In this document: positions 25,601 to 33,091 of the stretch, piece after piece
Layout: every line of letters begins with the position of its first letter
Position numbering within the stretch: position 1 is the stretch's first letter
Source of the DNA: an uncultured Eubacteriales bacterium
Lineage (GTDB): Bacteria; Bacillota; Clostridia; Oscillospirales; Oscillospiraceae
Length of the DNA stretch: 64,000 nt
Reading direction: 5' to 3'
Assembly: GCA_900079765.1 (NCBI GenBank)
Contig: LT599017.1
Span: 3,003,199 to 3,067,198 of the forward strand
Notes under the pieces: generated by a model
The model's database searches: none
What the model saw: only the letters and a program-made list of their open reading frames with translations
What the model was told of the DNA's origin: nothing
Position numbers and translations under genes: made by a program

Positions 25601-27813
25601 CCCTCAAGGTCATCAAGGTGGATGAGAAGGATCAGCCCGTGCAGGGCGCGGAATTCAAGCTGGTCACAACCGCAGGGGCGGACTTTAAGCAGGGCGCAAA
25701 TGGCGTGATAACGCGCACAACGGGTGCAGACGGCGTCGCTACCTTCGCCGGCCTCCCCGGCTGGTTCTTCTATGTGGAGGAAATTGCTCCAGCCCCCGGC
25801 TATCTGATGCCCGCAAGCCCCAAATCCGCCGGCACTTATAAGCCCCTCAAGGACCCCGCTTCCGCCGCCGCTGATTACTGGTATGCGGTAACCAACACCC
25901 TTGGTCTGGCCCCCGTTCAGATCACCAAGATCGGAGCGAAGGACGAACCGCTGGCGGGGGCCGAGTTCACGCTTACGGGCACAGACTACAGCGGCAAGAG
26001 TGATTACAGCATAGTGAAGAAATCCGGGGCCAACGGCCTTGTGGACTTTGGGGATCTCCCCATCGGCAACTATACAATTACCGAGACGGCCGCGCCAGCC
26101 GGACATGAGGAGGACACCACACCCATCACCGTGGCCGTCCGATACAAGAACAACGGCGCGGACAAGACTGCCCTTGAAGTGGCTTACAACGACACCGTCA
26201 TGAGCGGTGCGGCGTTTAAATTTACAAACGTCCCTTCAGTGGCCGCGGCGAACACGAAAATCGAGTTTACCAAGGTCTCCACCAAAGACCTTGGTCTTTC
26301 CCTCGACGGTGCTGTCTTTACCCTGGAGGGAATCCCCTATTCCGGCTCCGCCGTATCCCGTACCGCCAGTCCCGTAAACGGCGTGGTGACTTTTAACAAT
26401 GTCACAATTGGAACCTATACCATTAAAGAGACCACTGGTCCAAACGGCTATCTCAATCCCAACGCAGCTCCGCTCACCACTCCGATCCTTGATGTGGACG
26501 TGGCGTATAATACCGGCAAAACCGGCCTTGTGGTGACCATCACGAAACACGGCGAGCAAACCGATGTGACGGAAGTCTCCAATACTCCCGCTGTTACCGA
26601 CGTGACCTTCCAAAAGGACGATTCTCAGAACCCCGATACGAAGATCACAGGCGGCAGGTTCCAGATCAAGGGCAAGGCCGTCGAGGGCTATCCCAAGGAC
26701 GTCGATGGTGACTATGTCGCTTATGCCGAGGCCAAGAACGGCAAGGTAACCTTTGAGAACGTCCCGGTCAACGTGAGCGGCCAATCCTACAAGATCACCG
26801 AGATAACACCCCCCTCCGGGTACTTCTCCACCGACAAGTTCCTTACGGTGACGATTAGCTATAACACCGACCATACCGCCGTGCTGCCTCCCGTCTTTAC
26901 CGGTGAGGATTCCCTTACAAATGACCCCATCCCTTATTCACCCAGCGAGGGGAAAGCCACGGTCACGAAGGTGGACGAGGACGGCAAGGTGCTGGCGGGC
27001 GCGACCTTCACCCTTTACGATAGCAAAGGCGCGGCGGTAGCCAGCATGACCACGGGGGCCGACGGCCTGGCCACCTTCACCAAACTGAAACCCTACAGCA
27101 GCTACACCATCAAGGAGACCGCCGCTCCCACCGGCTATGAGCTGAGCGACGAAGTGCTGACGGTCACCACCAAGGATCGCTCCAACCTCACCTTCACAAT
27201 GGTAAACAAGCTGCTGGACCAGCCTACCGACCCCACCGATCCCACCAAGCCCACTGATCCCACCGAACCCACTGATCCCACCGAACCCACTGATCCTACC
27301 GACCCCAGCAATCCCACCAACCCCGGCGGCGGCACGACGGAGGCCACGGGCAAGCTGGGCGTGCTGAAGGTGAACAGTGACAACGTCCGGCTGGCCGGCG
27401 CGGAGTTTACGATCTACGACGTCAGCGGAAAGCCTTATGCCTCCGCCGTCACCGGAGCGGACGGCATCGTCTGGTTCACCAACCTGCCGCTGGGCCTCTA
27501 TGCGGTGGCCGAGACCCGCGCGCCCGAGGGTTATCTCACCTTCGAGGGCTCCCAGGGCTTTGAGCTCACAGCGGCAAGCCCGGAGCTGACCTTTACCCTC
27601 CGCAACGCTGCCGAGGGCGAGGACGTTGATGTGGCGGGCTGGGAGGACGATATGGTCCCGCTGGGCGCTGCCTCCGGCGAGGGCAACCTGCCCCAGACCG
27701 GCGAAATCCCTATGTCCTTCTACCTCCTGCTGGCAGGCCTGAGCCTGCTGGGCGCAGGCTTTATCACTGCCGTGCCCCGCAAAAAGAGCGGTAAGCATCT
27801 GGAGAAAAAGTAA
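22636..27813 (+). CDS. LPXTG-anchored surface adhesin with isopeptide-type repeats
   Basis: A 1725-residue exported adhesin. Signal peptide 1-32 (cut near ASAA). Five repeated beta modules follow, each with a W-x-V core and a D-T turn (HWSVDI ~235, KWVVTV ~371, HWTVTV ~537, EWTITV ~704, TWTVNV ~850), like collagen-binding/DUF11-type adhesin domains. Six CnaB/SpaA-like domains occupy ~985-1665 (each with a V-x-K-V start, GAxFTL and an E-T late strand, the Lys and Glu expected for isopeptide bonds). A P-T-D-P repeat linker lies at ~1530-1566. The C-terminus has LPQTG at 1685, a helix and a basic tail. The divergent sortase is its likely anchor enzyme. Start: AAGGA fits ATG 22636; an in-frame ATG two codons earlier is possible. 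Ligand unknown. Confidence 0.9.
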   Translation: MKRQTRSKVLALLMALLLAFQLLPMGVASAAGTDINSDWVTIHDRTGNPHNYDIEADAGGPLVSIVTIKDASGQVVDPTTEDATGNLTYSGIPAGYKLELQIGLSLKDRGLPVGGETVAYEKGDFFYIDLPMGINFMPNAATNPINTWGEWEVDGNRIKVTITKELEDTDYDLWGKINLNGVFAPREKDDGADSGTIHFGDQTITFEREPYVPPVIPAAKATLKKNGVYDASKNVIHWSVDIEAPKDGTLKGATFTDTIQGTNHEYVPDTFAVYLNGSSDKVAGAVPTPDANGHWTYNFNGPDDITSAKITYSTTPKADTVWTAENVFTNVASLAKEGDPFADPFTGEVTVPCLFSKEGSPASTAEDPSRMKWVVTVTIPSVGSPEVTLLDATITDTMDSRLVRLDDPAPAVKIDGAVYTGGTLSEVNPAANTFTYIFPDGTITTGKKIEMTYYTSVKAVDWEAALNSNGQITLNNVAGFTWTLPSGDGVGNPVNISANVNKYLAAGGLLNKTVDGTKKSVDVVYDSAVTDKNDYIHWTVTVNANRITMTNAVLSDIVPVGQRLLIDDATHKMTVKKSGLKDAGWADKTYTDYTGDSSLTLTGTSPNYTGFTYSFGSSTPIRDTYTFDFYTQITDVNPAAHDDATGKDRLYIDSPATYRNDSELTYTELPAGVLKQTSSAEKKFTTDMLKKSNSGYKYDSNTVEWTITVNASNLPMTSAVITDTLPSGMVLTEGDSTASFAVSVNGTPATDVDSVITFTKTVPTGEGQATTFTLALPAAVNSDTYVITYKTTLSEDARKTQWSGDKPYTNSATLKIDERTAEYSITSDVKVKNPVINKSGVYSAADAKITWTVNVNPGLITLSNARVVDTMEPAGAMELDPDSVKLYKVTVGSDGSLGTIDPANLVEQGTSTDKYELIQNSPTANAFTIRLPDGKQAYKLVYETNIIVNDANIVNKVSMDGTTTPTGDTSNNDIRITNQFSSGGKGNYTLKVIKVDEKDQPVQGAEFKLVTTAGADFKQGANGVITRTTGADGVATFAGLPGWFFYVEEIAPAPGYLMPASPKSAGTYKPLKDPASAAADYWYAVTNTLGLAPVQITKIGAKDEPLAGAEFTLTGTDYSGKSDYSIVKKSGANGLVDFGDLPIGNYTITETAAPAGHEEDTTPITVAVRYKNNGADKTALEVAYNDTVMSGAAFKFTNVPSVAAANTKIEFTKVSTKDLGLSLDGAVFTLEGIPYSGSAVSRTASPVNGVVTFNNVTIGTYTIKETTGPNGYLNPNAAPLTTPILDVDVAYNTGKTGLVVTITKHGEQTDVTEVSNTPAVTDVTFQKDDSQNPDTKITGGRFQIKGKAVEGYPKDVDGDYVAYAEAKNGKVTFENVPVNVSGQSYKITEITPPSGYFSTDKFLTVTISYNTDHTAVLPPVFTGEDSLTNDPIPYSPSEGKATVTKVDEDGKVLAGATFTLYDSKGAAVASMTTGADGLATFTKLKPYSSYTIKETAAPTGYELSDEVLTVTTKDRSNLTFTMVNKLLDQPTDPTDPTKPTDPTEPTDPTEPTDPTDPSNPTNPGGGTTEATGKLGVLKVNSDNVRLAGAEFTIYDVSGKPYASAVTGADGIVWFTNLPLGLYAVAETRAPEGYLTFEGSQGFELTAASPELTFTLRNAAEGEDVDVAGWEDDMVPLGAASGEGNLPQTGEIPMSFYLLLAGLSLLGAGFITAVPRKKSGKHLEKK
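27223..27333 (+). repeat. Short tandem repeat encoding a Pro-Thr-Asp linker
   Basis: Imperfect repeats of a 9-18 bp unit (CCCACTGATCCCACCGAA type) encode the P-T-D-P/P-T-E-P linker before the last CnaB-like domain. Such tracts change length by slippage and set how far a domain stands from the wall. Confidence 0.8.
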
Positions 27814-27828
27814 GGCATAAGCATAAAA

Positions 27829-27866
27829 AGACCCGGGCCACCACGATGGTGGCCCGGTCTTTTTTA
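27829..27866. terminator. Bidirectional terminator between adhesin and AI-2E family gene
   Basis: A 14-bp stem with one bulged C (27830-27844 with 27847-27860), T6 tail on the plus strand and A5 before it for the minus strand. Confidence 0.85.
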
Positions 27867-27876
27867 GTTATACTTT

Positions 27877-28995
27877 TTAGTCTTCCCCCAGCCGCCGGTG
27901 CACGTCCCGGCGGAGCAGGGTATAGAGCACCGAGGCCACGGGCACACTCACAAGGATTCCAACGAACCCCAGCAGACCGCCGCCTACGGTAACAGCCGCC
28001 AGGACCCAGATGGCAGGCAGGCCGATGTTGCTGCCCACTACGCGGGGGTAGATGACGTTCCCCTCGAACTGCTGGAGGGCGAGGAGGAAAACAAGGAAGA
28101 TCAGGGTCTTCAACGGGCTGACCATAACAAGGAGCATGGCAGCCACCGCTCCGCCCAAAAGCGCGCCTACCATGGGGATAAGGGCAGAGACGCCGATGAT
28201 GATGCCGATGAGTGGCGCATAGTCCGGCTGAATGAAGAGGGTGCCCAGAGTGCACAGCCCGCCCAGGATGCAGGCCTCGATGAGCTGGCCGGAGACGTAA
28301 GCCGAAAAGGTCTCAGCCGTCAGGGCAGTCACGTCGCTGATACCGTCTGCCAAAGGCTTTGGGACATAGGCCCGCAGAACCCTGCGGCACTGGGTGAGCA
28401 TCGTCTCCCGCCCGGCAAGCATATAGATGGAGAAGATGATGGAGAGGAAGGTGGTCACCACGATGGAAATGAGGTTCCCGGTGAAGGCCAGAATTTGGGG
28501 CACCGCCGTGGTGATGGTATTGACGGCGGTGGTGAGGGTGCTCTTGATAAGGTCGGAGAACCGGGAGAAGTCCAGTGTGCCCAGAGTATCCAGATTGAAA
28601 CTGGAGAGAATCCAGTTGACCCAGCTTTGGGCGTTTTTCATATAGTCGCTCAGGCTGCCGAGGAAGAGGTGGATGCTCTCGGCAAGCTTAGGCAGGACGA
28701 TGGAGAAAAACGTAACCAGGAGTATGATGAGCACCAGGTAGGCCGTCGTCACCGCCAGAGGGCGGGCCAGTTTCTCCGCCCGGGTCCTGTCCAGCCGATG
28801 GCGATAGACCTGATAGAAAAACTGGGTAGGCCGACTGAGCACGAAGGCGATGGCAAAACCGATGAAGAGAGGCCGTAACACCTCCAGCAGTGTGCCGAAC
28901 CAACCGCGCACCTCAGTAAAGTTAACGATAAAGAGCATCAGCAGTACCGCGTAGGTAATGATCCACAAGATGCTGCGGAAAAGTTTTCTATCCAT
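27877..28995 (-). CDS. AI-2E family transporter (PerM/YdiK-like)
   Basis: A 372-residue membrane protein with about eight hydrophobic segments, in the AI-2E family (formerly DUF20). Typical marks are the N-terminal pair of helices with LRPLFIGFAIAFVLS, the amphipathic central stretch, and the conserved end block LIGIIIGVSALIPMVGALLGG, then QFEGNVIYPRVVGSNIGLPAIWVL. Family members have been linked to autoinducer-2 export or Na+/H+ exchange, so the substrate should be left open. ATG 28995 is five bases after AGGAG; a GTG two codons upstream touches that site. Monocistronic. Confidence 0.88.
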   Translation of the reverse strand: MDRKLFRSILWIITYAVLLMLFIVNFTEVRGWFGTLLEVLRPLFIGFAIAFVLSRPTQFFYQVYRHRLDRTRAEKLARPLAVTTAYLVLIILLVTFFSIVLPKLAESIHLFLGSLSDYMKNAQSWVNWILSSFNLDTLGTLDFSRFSDLIKSTLTTAVNTITTAVPQILAFTGNLISIVVTTFLSIIFSIYMLAGRETMLTQCRRVLRAYVPKPLADGISDVTALTAETFSAYVSGQLIEACILGGLCTLGTLFIQPDYAPLIGIIIGVSALIPMVGALLGGAVAAMLLVMVSPLKTLIFLVFLLALQQFEGNVIYPRVVGSNIGLPAIWVLAAVTVGGGLLGFVGILVSVPVASVLYTLLRRDVHRRLGED

Positions 28996-29063
28996 ACGCA
29001 CTCCTTAATTTGGAAGGTAAATTCAATATACCATTGGAACGGGAGCAAGTCAACGGAATTTGC

Positions 29064-29092
29064 TTGACAAGAATAAATCGCTCCATTATAAT
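29064..29092 (+). promoter_or_regulatory. Perfect consensus sigma-A promoter of the Fe-S operon
   Basis: TTGACA (29064-29069), 17-bp spacer, TATAAT (29087-29092): both hexamers and spacing match consensus exactly. Confidence 0.85.
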
Positions 29093-29138
29093 CATACTAA
29101 ATAGATGGGATTTAAGGGAAAGTGAAAGGAGCAACCAC

Positions 29139-30302
29139 ATGTCAAGAACCGTATACGCCGATCACGCGGCGACTACCGCCCTGTCGGACGTCGCGCTGAA
29201 CGCTATGATACCCTATTTCAAGACAAAGTATGGCAACCCCTCCAGCCTTTACAGCTTTGCTCAGGCGGCCAAGGCCGACCTGGAGCAGGCCCGGGCCGAC
29301 GTCGCCGCCTGCCTGGGGGCGAAGCCTGAGGAGATTTACTTCACCTCCGGCGGCACAGAGGCCGACAACTGGGCACTCAAGGGTGTGGCTGAGCTACGGG
29401 GGAGTAAGGGCAAGCACGTCATCACCACCACCATTGAGCACCACGCCATCCTCCATACAGCCGAGTACCTGGAGAAGGCGGGCTTTGAGGTCACCTATCT
29501 CCCGGTGGACAGCGAGGGCTTTGTTAATCCCGAGGACGTGAAGGCCGCCATCCGGCCCGACACCATCCTCATCTCGATCATGGCCGCCAACAACGAAATC
29601 GGTACCATTGAACCTATCGCTGAGATCGGCAAGATTGCTAAGGAGGCCGGTGTCCTCTTCCACACCGACGCGGTCCAGGCAGTGGGGCATATCGGAGTGA
29701 ACGTGGACGACTGGAACGTGGACCTTCTGAGCCTTTCAGGTCACAAATTCCACGGGCCCCGGGGCGTCGGCGTGCTCTACGTCCGCAAACCTCTGCGTCT
29801 GCCCCCGCTTATCCACGGCGGCGGGCAGGAAAAGGGCCGCCGCTCCGGAACCGAGAACGTGGCCGGGGCCGTGGGCCTCGCCGCCGCTCTAAAGGAGGCG
29901 GTAAGCATGCTGGATGAGGAGGGCGGGCGTCTCTCCGCCCTGCGGGACAAGCTGATGGACGGCCTGGTAGCCTCTATCCCCCGCAGCAAGATCACCGGCC
30001 CCAGGGAAAACCGCCTTCCCGGAACCGCCAGCCTTGTCTTTGAGTGCGTGGAGGGAGAATCCATTCTCCTCCTTTTGGACGGGAACGGTATCTCCTCCTC
30101 CTCCGGCTCAGCCTGCTCCTCCGCCTCCCTGGACCCATCCCACGTCCTTTTGGGTATAGGACTCCCCCATGAGATCGCCCACGGCTCGGTCCGGCTCTCT
30201 CTTGGTCGAGAAAACACCGATGACGATGTGGACTATATGTTGGAGGTAATACCCAAAGTAATCACCCGCCTGCGGGCCATGTCCCCCATCTGGGAGGAGT
30301 AG
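29139..30302 (+). CDS. nifS: Cysteine desulfurase (NifS/IscS family)
   Basis: A 387-residue PLP enzyme that takes sulfur from cysteine as a persulfide and passes it to the Fe-S scaffold. PLP lysine is in SLSGHKFHGPRG, an N-terminal DHAATT block and TIEHHAILH are typical, and the persulfide Cys is in SSGSACSSASLDPSHVL (the long, flexible-loop class I type). ATG 29139 follows AAAGGAG; a longer opening upstream crosses the promoter. It is followed 17 bp later by the NifU scaffold gene, so both form one unit. Confidence 0.93.
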   Translation: MSRTVYADHAATTALSDVALNAMIPYFKTKYGNPSSLYSFAQAAKADLEQARADVAACLGAKPEEIYFTSGGTEADNWALKGVAELRGSKGKHVITTTIEHHAILHTAEYLEKAGFEVTYLPVDSEGFVNPEDVKAAIRPDTILISIMAANNEIGTIEPIAEIGKIAKEAGVLFHTDAVQAVGHIGVNVDDWNVDLLSLSGHKFHGPRGVGVLYVRKPLRLPPLIHGGGQEKGRRSGTENVAGAVGLAAALKEAVSMLDEEGGRLSALRDKLMDGLVASIPRSKITGPRENRLPGTASLVFECVEGESILLLLDGNGISSSSGSACSSASLDPSHVLLGIGLPHEIAHGSVRLSLGRENTDDDVDYMLEVIPKVITRLRAMSPIWEE

Positions 30303-30319
30303 AGAAAGGAGTTTCGAAT

Positions 30320-30766
30320 ATGTATTCTGAAAAAGTAATGGACCATTTCTCCAACCCCCGCAATGTGGGTGAGGTGGAAAACCCCAACGCCGAGGGCCAG
30401 GTGGGCAATCAGAAGTGCGGCGATATCATGAAGATGACCATGCGGATTGAAAATGGCGTCATTGAGGACGTGCGCTTTAAAACCTTCGGCTGCGGCGCTG
30501 CAGTGGCCACCAGCTCTATGGCCACCGAAATGGTGAAGGGCAAGACCATTGAGGAAGCCCTCAAGCTCACCAACGCGGCGGTGGCTGAGGCCTTGGACGG
30601 TCTTCCCCCGCAGAAGCTCCACTGCTCCGTCCTGGCGGAGGAGGCCATCAAGGCCGCCATCTCCGACTATTACACCCGCCAGGGCCTGGACCCCGCCCCC
30701 ATCGTGGGCGGCGGGTGCGGCGGGTGCTGCGGCGGCTGTGGCCACGACCACGGCTGCTGCGGCTGA
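30320..30766 (+). CDS. nifU: NifU/IscU-type Fe-S cluster scaffold protein
   Basis: A 148-residue scaffold. The three cluster Cys are C33 in GNQKCGD, C57 in FKTFGCGAAVATSS and C101 in KLHCSVLAEEA; Asp35 follows C33 as in active scaffolds, but GNQKCGD replaces the more usual GNPVCGD. The last ~20 residues are a Gly/Cys/His tail (GGGCGGCCGGCGHDHGCCG) with six Cys and two His, not part of the classic fold and likely to bind metal. Translated with nifS; AAAGGAG precedes ATG 30320. Confidence 0.92.
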   Translation: MYSEKVMDHFSNPRNVGEVENPNAEGQVGNQKCGDIMKMTMRIENGVIEDVRFKTFGCGAAVATSSMATEMVKGKTIEEALKLTNAAVAEALDGLPPQKLHCSVLAEEAIKAAISDYYTRQGLDPAPIVGGGCGGCCGGCGHDHGCCG

Positions 30767-30786
30767 TTGCCATACACGCGCATCTG

Positions 30787-30817
30787 GGAGACGGGCAGAC
30801 CCTGCCCGTCTCCTTTT
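30787..30817 (+). terminator. Terminator of the nifS-nifU operon
   Basis: Perfect 11-bp stem GGAGACGGGCA (30787-30797) and TGCCCGTCTCC (30803-30813), 5-nt loop, then TTTT. Confidence 0.85.
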
Positions 30818-30896
30818 CTCGTCCTCCTCTACCTTGACAGCCTGGCAGTTCTGCACTAAAATGGTATGAAAACTATGAAAAGAGGTGACCCCGTCC

Positions 30897-31907
30897 ATGA
30901 TTGAATTGCGGGGGCTTTCCAAGACATTTCCCACCGCAGACGGGGACTTCGCAGCGCTGAAGGACGTAAGTCTGACCATCGCGAATGGGGATGTCTTTGG
31001 CATTGTGGGCATGAGCGGCGCTGGCAAGTCCACACTGGTGCGCTGCGTCAACCTGCTGGAGCGGCCCACCTCCGGGGCGGTTCTCATCGATGGGGAGGAC
31101 ATGACCGCCCTCTCGCCCAAGGCCCTGCGGGAGAAACGCCGCTCCATCAGCATGATCTTCCAGCAGTTCAACCTGCTCATGCAGCGCACCTGCCTTAAAA
31201 ATATCTGCTTCCCCATGGAGATCGCCGGCATGAGCGCCGACCAGGCCCGCAAGCGGGCGCTGGAGCTGCTGGACATCGTGGGCCTGCCCGATAAGGCGGA
31301 GGCCTACCCCGCCCAGCTCTCGGGCGGGCAGAAGCAGCGCGTCGCCATCGCCCGGGCCTTGGCGTCCGACCCTAAGGTCCTTCTCTGCGACGAGGCCACC
31401 TCCGCCCTGGACCCCACCACCACGAGGAGTATCCTCCGCCTCATTCAGAATATCAACAAGCGCCTGGGTCTCACCGTGGTGGTTATTACCCACGAGATGG
31501 CCGTGGTGGAGGAGATATGCTCCCACGTCGCCATCCTGGATCACGGCCTTGTGGCCGAGACCGGCACGGTGGCCGATATCTTCCAGAATCCCAAGAGCGA
31601 GGCGGGTAAGCGCCTGGTTTACCCCGACGGCGTAGGTGCCAAGATTGAGGCGTTTCACGCCCCCAAGGTGGTCCGCGTGGTCTTCAACGGCGGCTCTGCT
31701 TATGAGCCGCTCATCGCCAGCCTTGCCATCGACTGCGGCGTGAAGGTAAACATCCTGGGGGCAGACACCCGCAATATCGAAGGCAAGGCGTTTGGCTCCA
31801 TGCTCCTGGGCCTCCCGGAGGATCCGGCAGAGGCCGAGAAGGCCATGCACTACATCAGGGCACAAGCTAACGTAACTGCGGAGGAGGTGCAGGAGAGCCA
31901 TGGTTGA
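30897..31907 (+). CDS. metN: Methionine ABC transporter ATP-binding protein MetN
   Basis: A 336-residue ATPase: Walker A GMSGAGKSTL, Q-loop FQQFNLL, signature LSGGQKQRVAIARAL, Walker B VLLCDEATSALDP, His switch ITHEM. After ~250 residues comes a NIL domain (VVRVVFNGGSAYEPLIASLAIDCGVKVNILGADT), which in MetN binds methionine and shuts down uptake (trans-inhibition). ATG 30897 lies nine bases after AGAGGTGA; a GTG four codons earlier overlaps that site. metI overlaps its end by 8 bp; metQ is encoded separately 480 bp downstream. Confidence 0.94.
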   Translation: MIELRGLSKTFPTADGDFAALKDVSLTIANGDVFGIVGMSGAGKSTLVRCVNLLERPTSGAVLIDGEDMTALSPKALREKRRSISMIFQQFNLLMQRTCLKNICFPMEIAGMSADQARKRALELLDIVGLPDKAEAYPAQLSGGQKQRVAIARALASDPKVLLCDEATSALDPTTTRSILRLIQNINKRLGLTVVVITHEMAVVEEICSHVAILDHGLVAETGTVADIFQNPKSEAGKRLVYPDGVGAKIEAFHAPKVVRVVFNGGSAYEPLIASLAIDCGVKVNILGADTRNIEGKAFGSMLLGLPEDPAEAEKAMHYIRAQANVTAEEVQESHG

Positions 31908-32613
31908 TTTCTTCAGCGACCCGAAAATCGTCCAGCAGTTGGGCTACCTATCCGGCGGCCTGCTTGACGCGGTGTGGCAAACCCTCTACGCAACCGTTCT
32001 CTCCACACTCTTCGCCCATCTTCTGGGCATCCCTCTGGGCGTCCTTTTGGTGGTGGGTGAGGAGGGGGGCGTTCGCCCCCTTCCCGGCGCGCTGATGAAG
32101 GCTCTTAACGTTGTCGTCAACCTTCTGCGCTCGGTGCCCTTCCTCATCCTCATGGTGGTGGTGTTTCCCCTGTCTCGCCTCCTCTTGGGCAGCAGCATCG
32201 GCACCCCGGCCACCATCGTCCCTCTCACCATCGCCGCCTTTCCCTTCGTGGCCCGGCTGGTGGAATCAGCCCTCCGCGAGGTGGACCGGGGCGTGGTGGA
32301 AGCCGCCCAGGCCATGGGCTGCTCCCCCATGCAGCTCATTACGAAGGTCCTCCTCCCCGAGGGGCGGCCCGCCCTCATCTCGGCTTTCACCACCGCGTTC
32401 ATCACTATTCTCAGCTACGGGGCCATGTCGGGCGCCATCGGCGGCGGCGGCCTGGGCAGCATGGCCATCAACCTGGGCCATACCCGCAATATGACTTTGG
32501 TCCTCTGGGTAGCGGTCATCGTCCTGGTCATTCTGGTGCAGATCTTCCAGTCTGTCGGCACCTACCTGTCCGTCCGGCTGGATAAGCGCATCACCCGGCG
32601 GGGCAAGAAGTAA
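31900..32613 (+). CDS. metI: Methionine ABC transporter permease MetI
   Basis: A 237-residue permease with five hydrophobic segments. The coupling loop reads VESALREVDRGVVEAAQAMGCSP, the MetI-type EAA motif, and LLRSVPFLILMVVVFPLSR and LSYGAMSGAIGGGGLGSMAI are family blocks. Overlaps metN by 8 bp. It forms the membrane channel for D/L-methionine with MetN, loaded by MetQ. Confidence 0.93.
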   Translation: MVDFFSDPKIVQQLGYLSGGLLDAVWQTLYATVLSTLFAHLLGIPLGVLLVVGEEGGVRPLPGALMKALNVVVNLLRSVPFLILMVVVFPLSRLLLGSSIGTPATIVPLTIAAFPFVARLVESALREVDRGVVEAAQAMGCSPMQLITKVLLPEGRPALISAFTTAFITILSYGAMSGAIGGGGLGSMAINLGHTRNMTLVLWVAVIVLVILVQIFQSVGTYLSVRLDKRITRRGKK

Positions 32614-32619
32614 AATCAC

Positions 32620-32664
32620 CCCGCCGTTCTCCTTATGTTGCGGGAGGGCGGCGGGATTTTTTTG
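32620..32664 (+). terminator. Terminator after metNI
   Basis: A 13-bp stem with two G-U pairs (32620-32632 with 32643-32655), 10-nt loop, then seven T. It separates metNI from the T-box-controlled metQ. Confidence 0.85.
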
Positions 32665-32699
32665 TCAGAATTCCTACTATTTTTGTGCACAATATATAG

Positions 32700-32729
32700 T
32701 TGACATTCCTACCGGTTTGGTAGTATAAT
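32700..32729 (+). promoter_or_regulatory. Promoter of metQ with palindrome in the spacer
   Basis: TTGACA (32700-32705), 18-bp spacer, TATAAT (32724-32729). The spacer holds the inverted repeat CTACC-N5-GGTAG (32709-32723), a likely repressor site between the two boxes. Confidence 0.75.
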
Positions 32730-32759
32730 CACCTCACAACCAAATAACGCCCAACAAAA

Positions 32760-33030
32760 AGGCAAAGAAAAGAAGAGTAAGCGGAGAGATACGTCACAGA
32801 GAACCCGGACTGGTGGAAACGGGTACGGAAGACTTCGCTGAACATGGTCTTGGAGCCGCGCACCGACCGCTTTTTAGCGTTAGGCTGCGACGGGCGCGCC
32901 CGTAACAGCGCAGGGGTATCGGACTCGTCCCGTACCCGTCAAGGCTCTGCCCGCGAGGGCGGGGTGAAGCAAGGTGGTACCACGAAGCGTAAGCTCTCGT
33001 CCTTGAAGATGACTTCAGGGGCGTTTTTTT
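32760..33030 (+). ncRNA. Methionine T-box leader of metQ
   Basis: A T-box riboswitch: stem I region begins near GGAGAGATACGTCACAGAGA, the specifier loop shows CTGAACATGG with ATG (Met) at 32844-32846, and the T-box sequence AAGGTGGTACCACG is at 32971-32984. The terminator is at 32998-33030. Uncharged methionyl-tRNA should stabilise the antiterminator and switch on metQ. The ATG specifier and the downstream methionine-binding protein agree. Confidence 0.9.
32998..33030 (+). terminator. T-box terminator of metQ
   Basis: Eleven-bp stem with G-U pairs (32998-33008 with 33013-33023), ATGA loop, seven T. Confidence 0.85.
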
Positions 33031-33091
33031 GTTGTCAAAAAGCGCTGAGCCGCCGGGCAAAGCGCAACAAAACGAAAAGGAGAAGAACACC

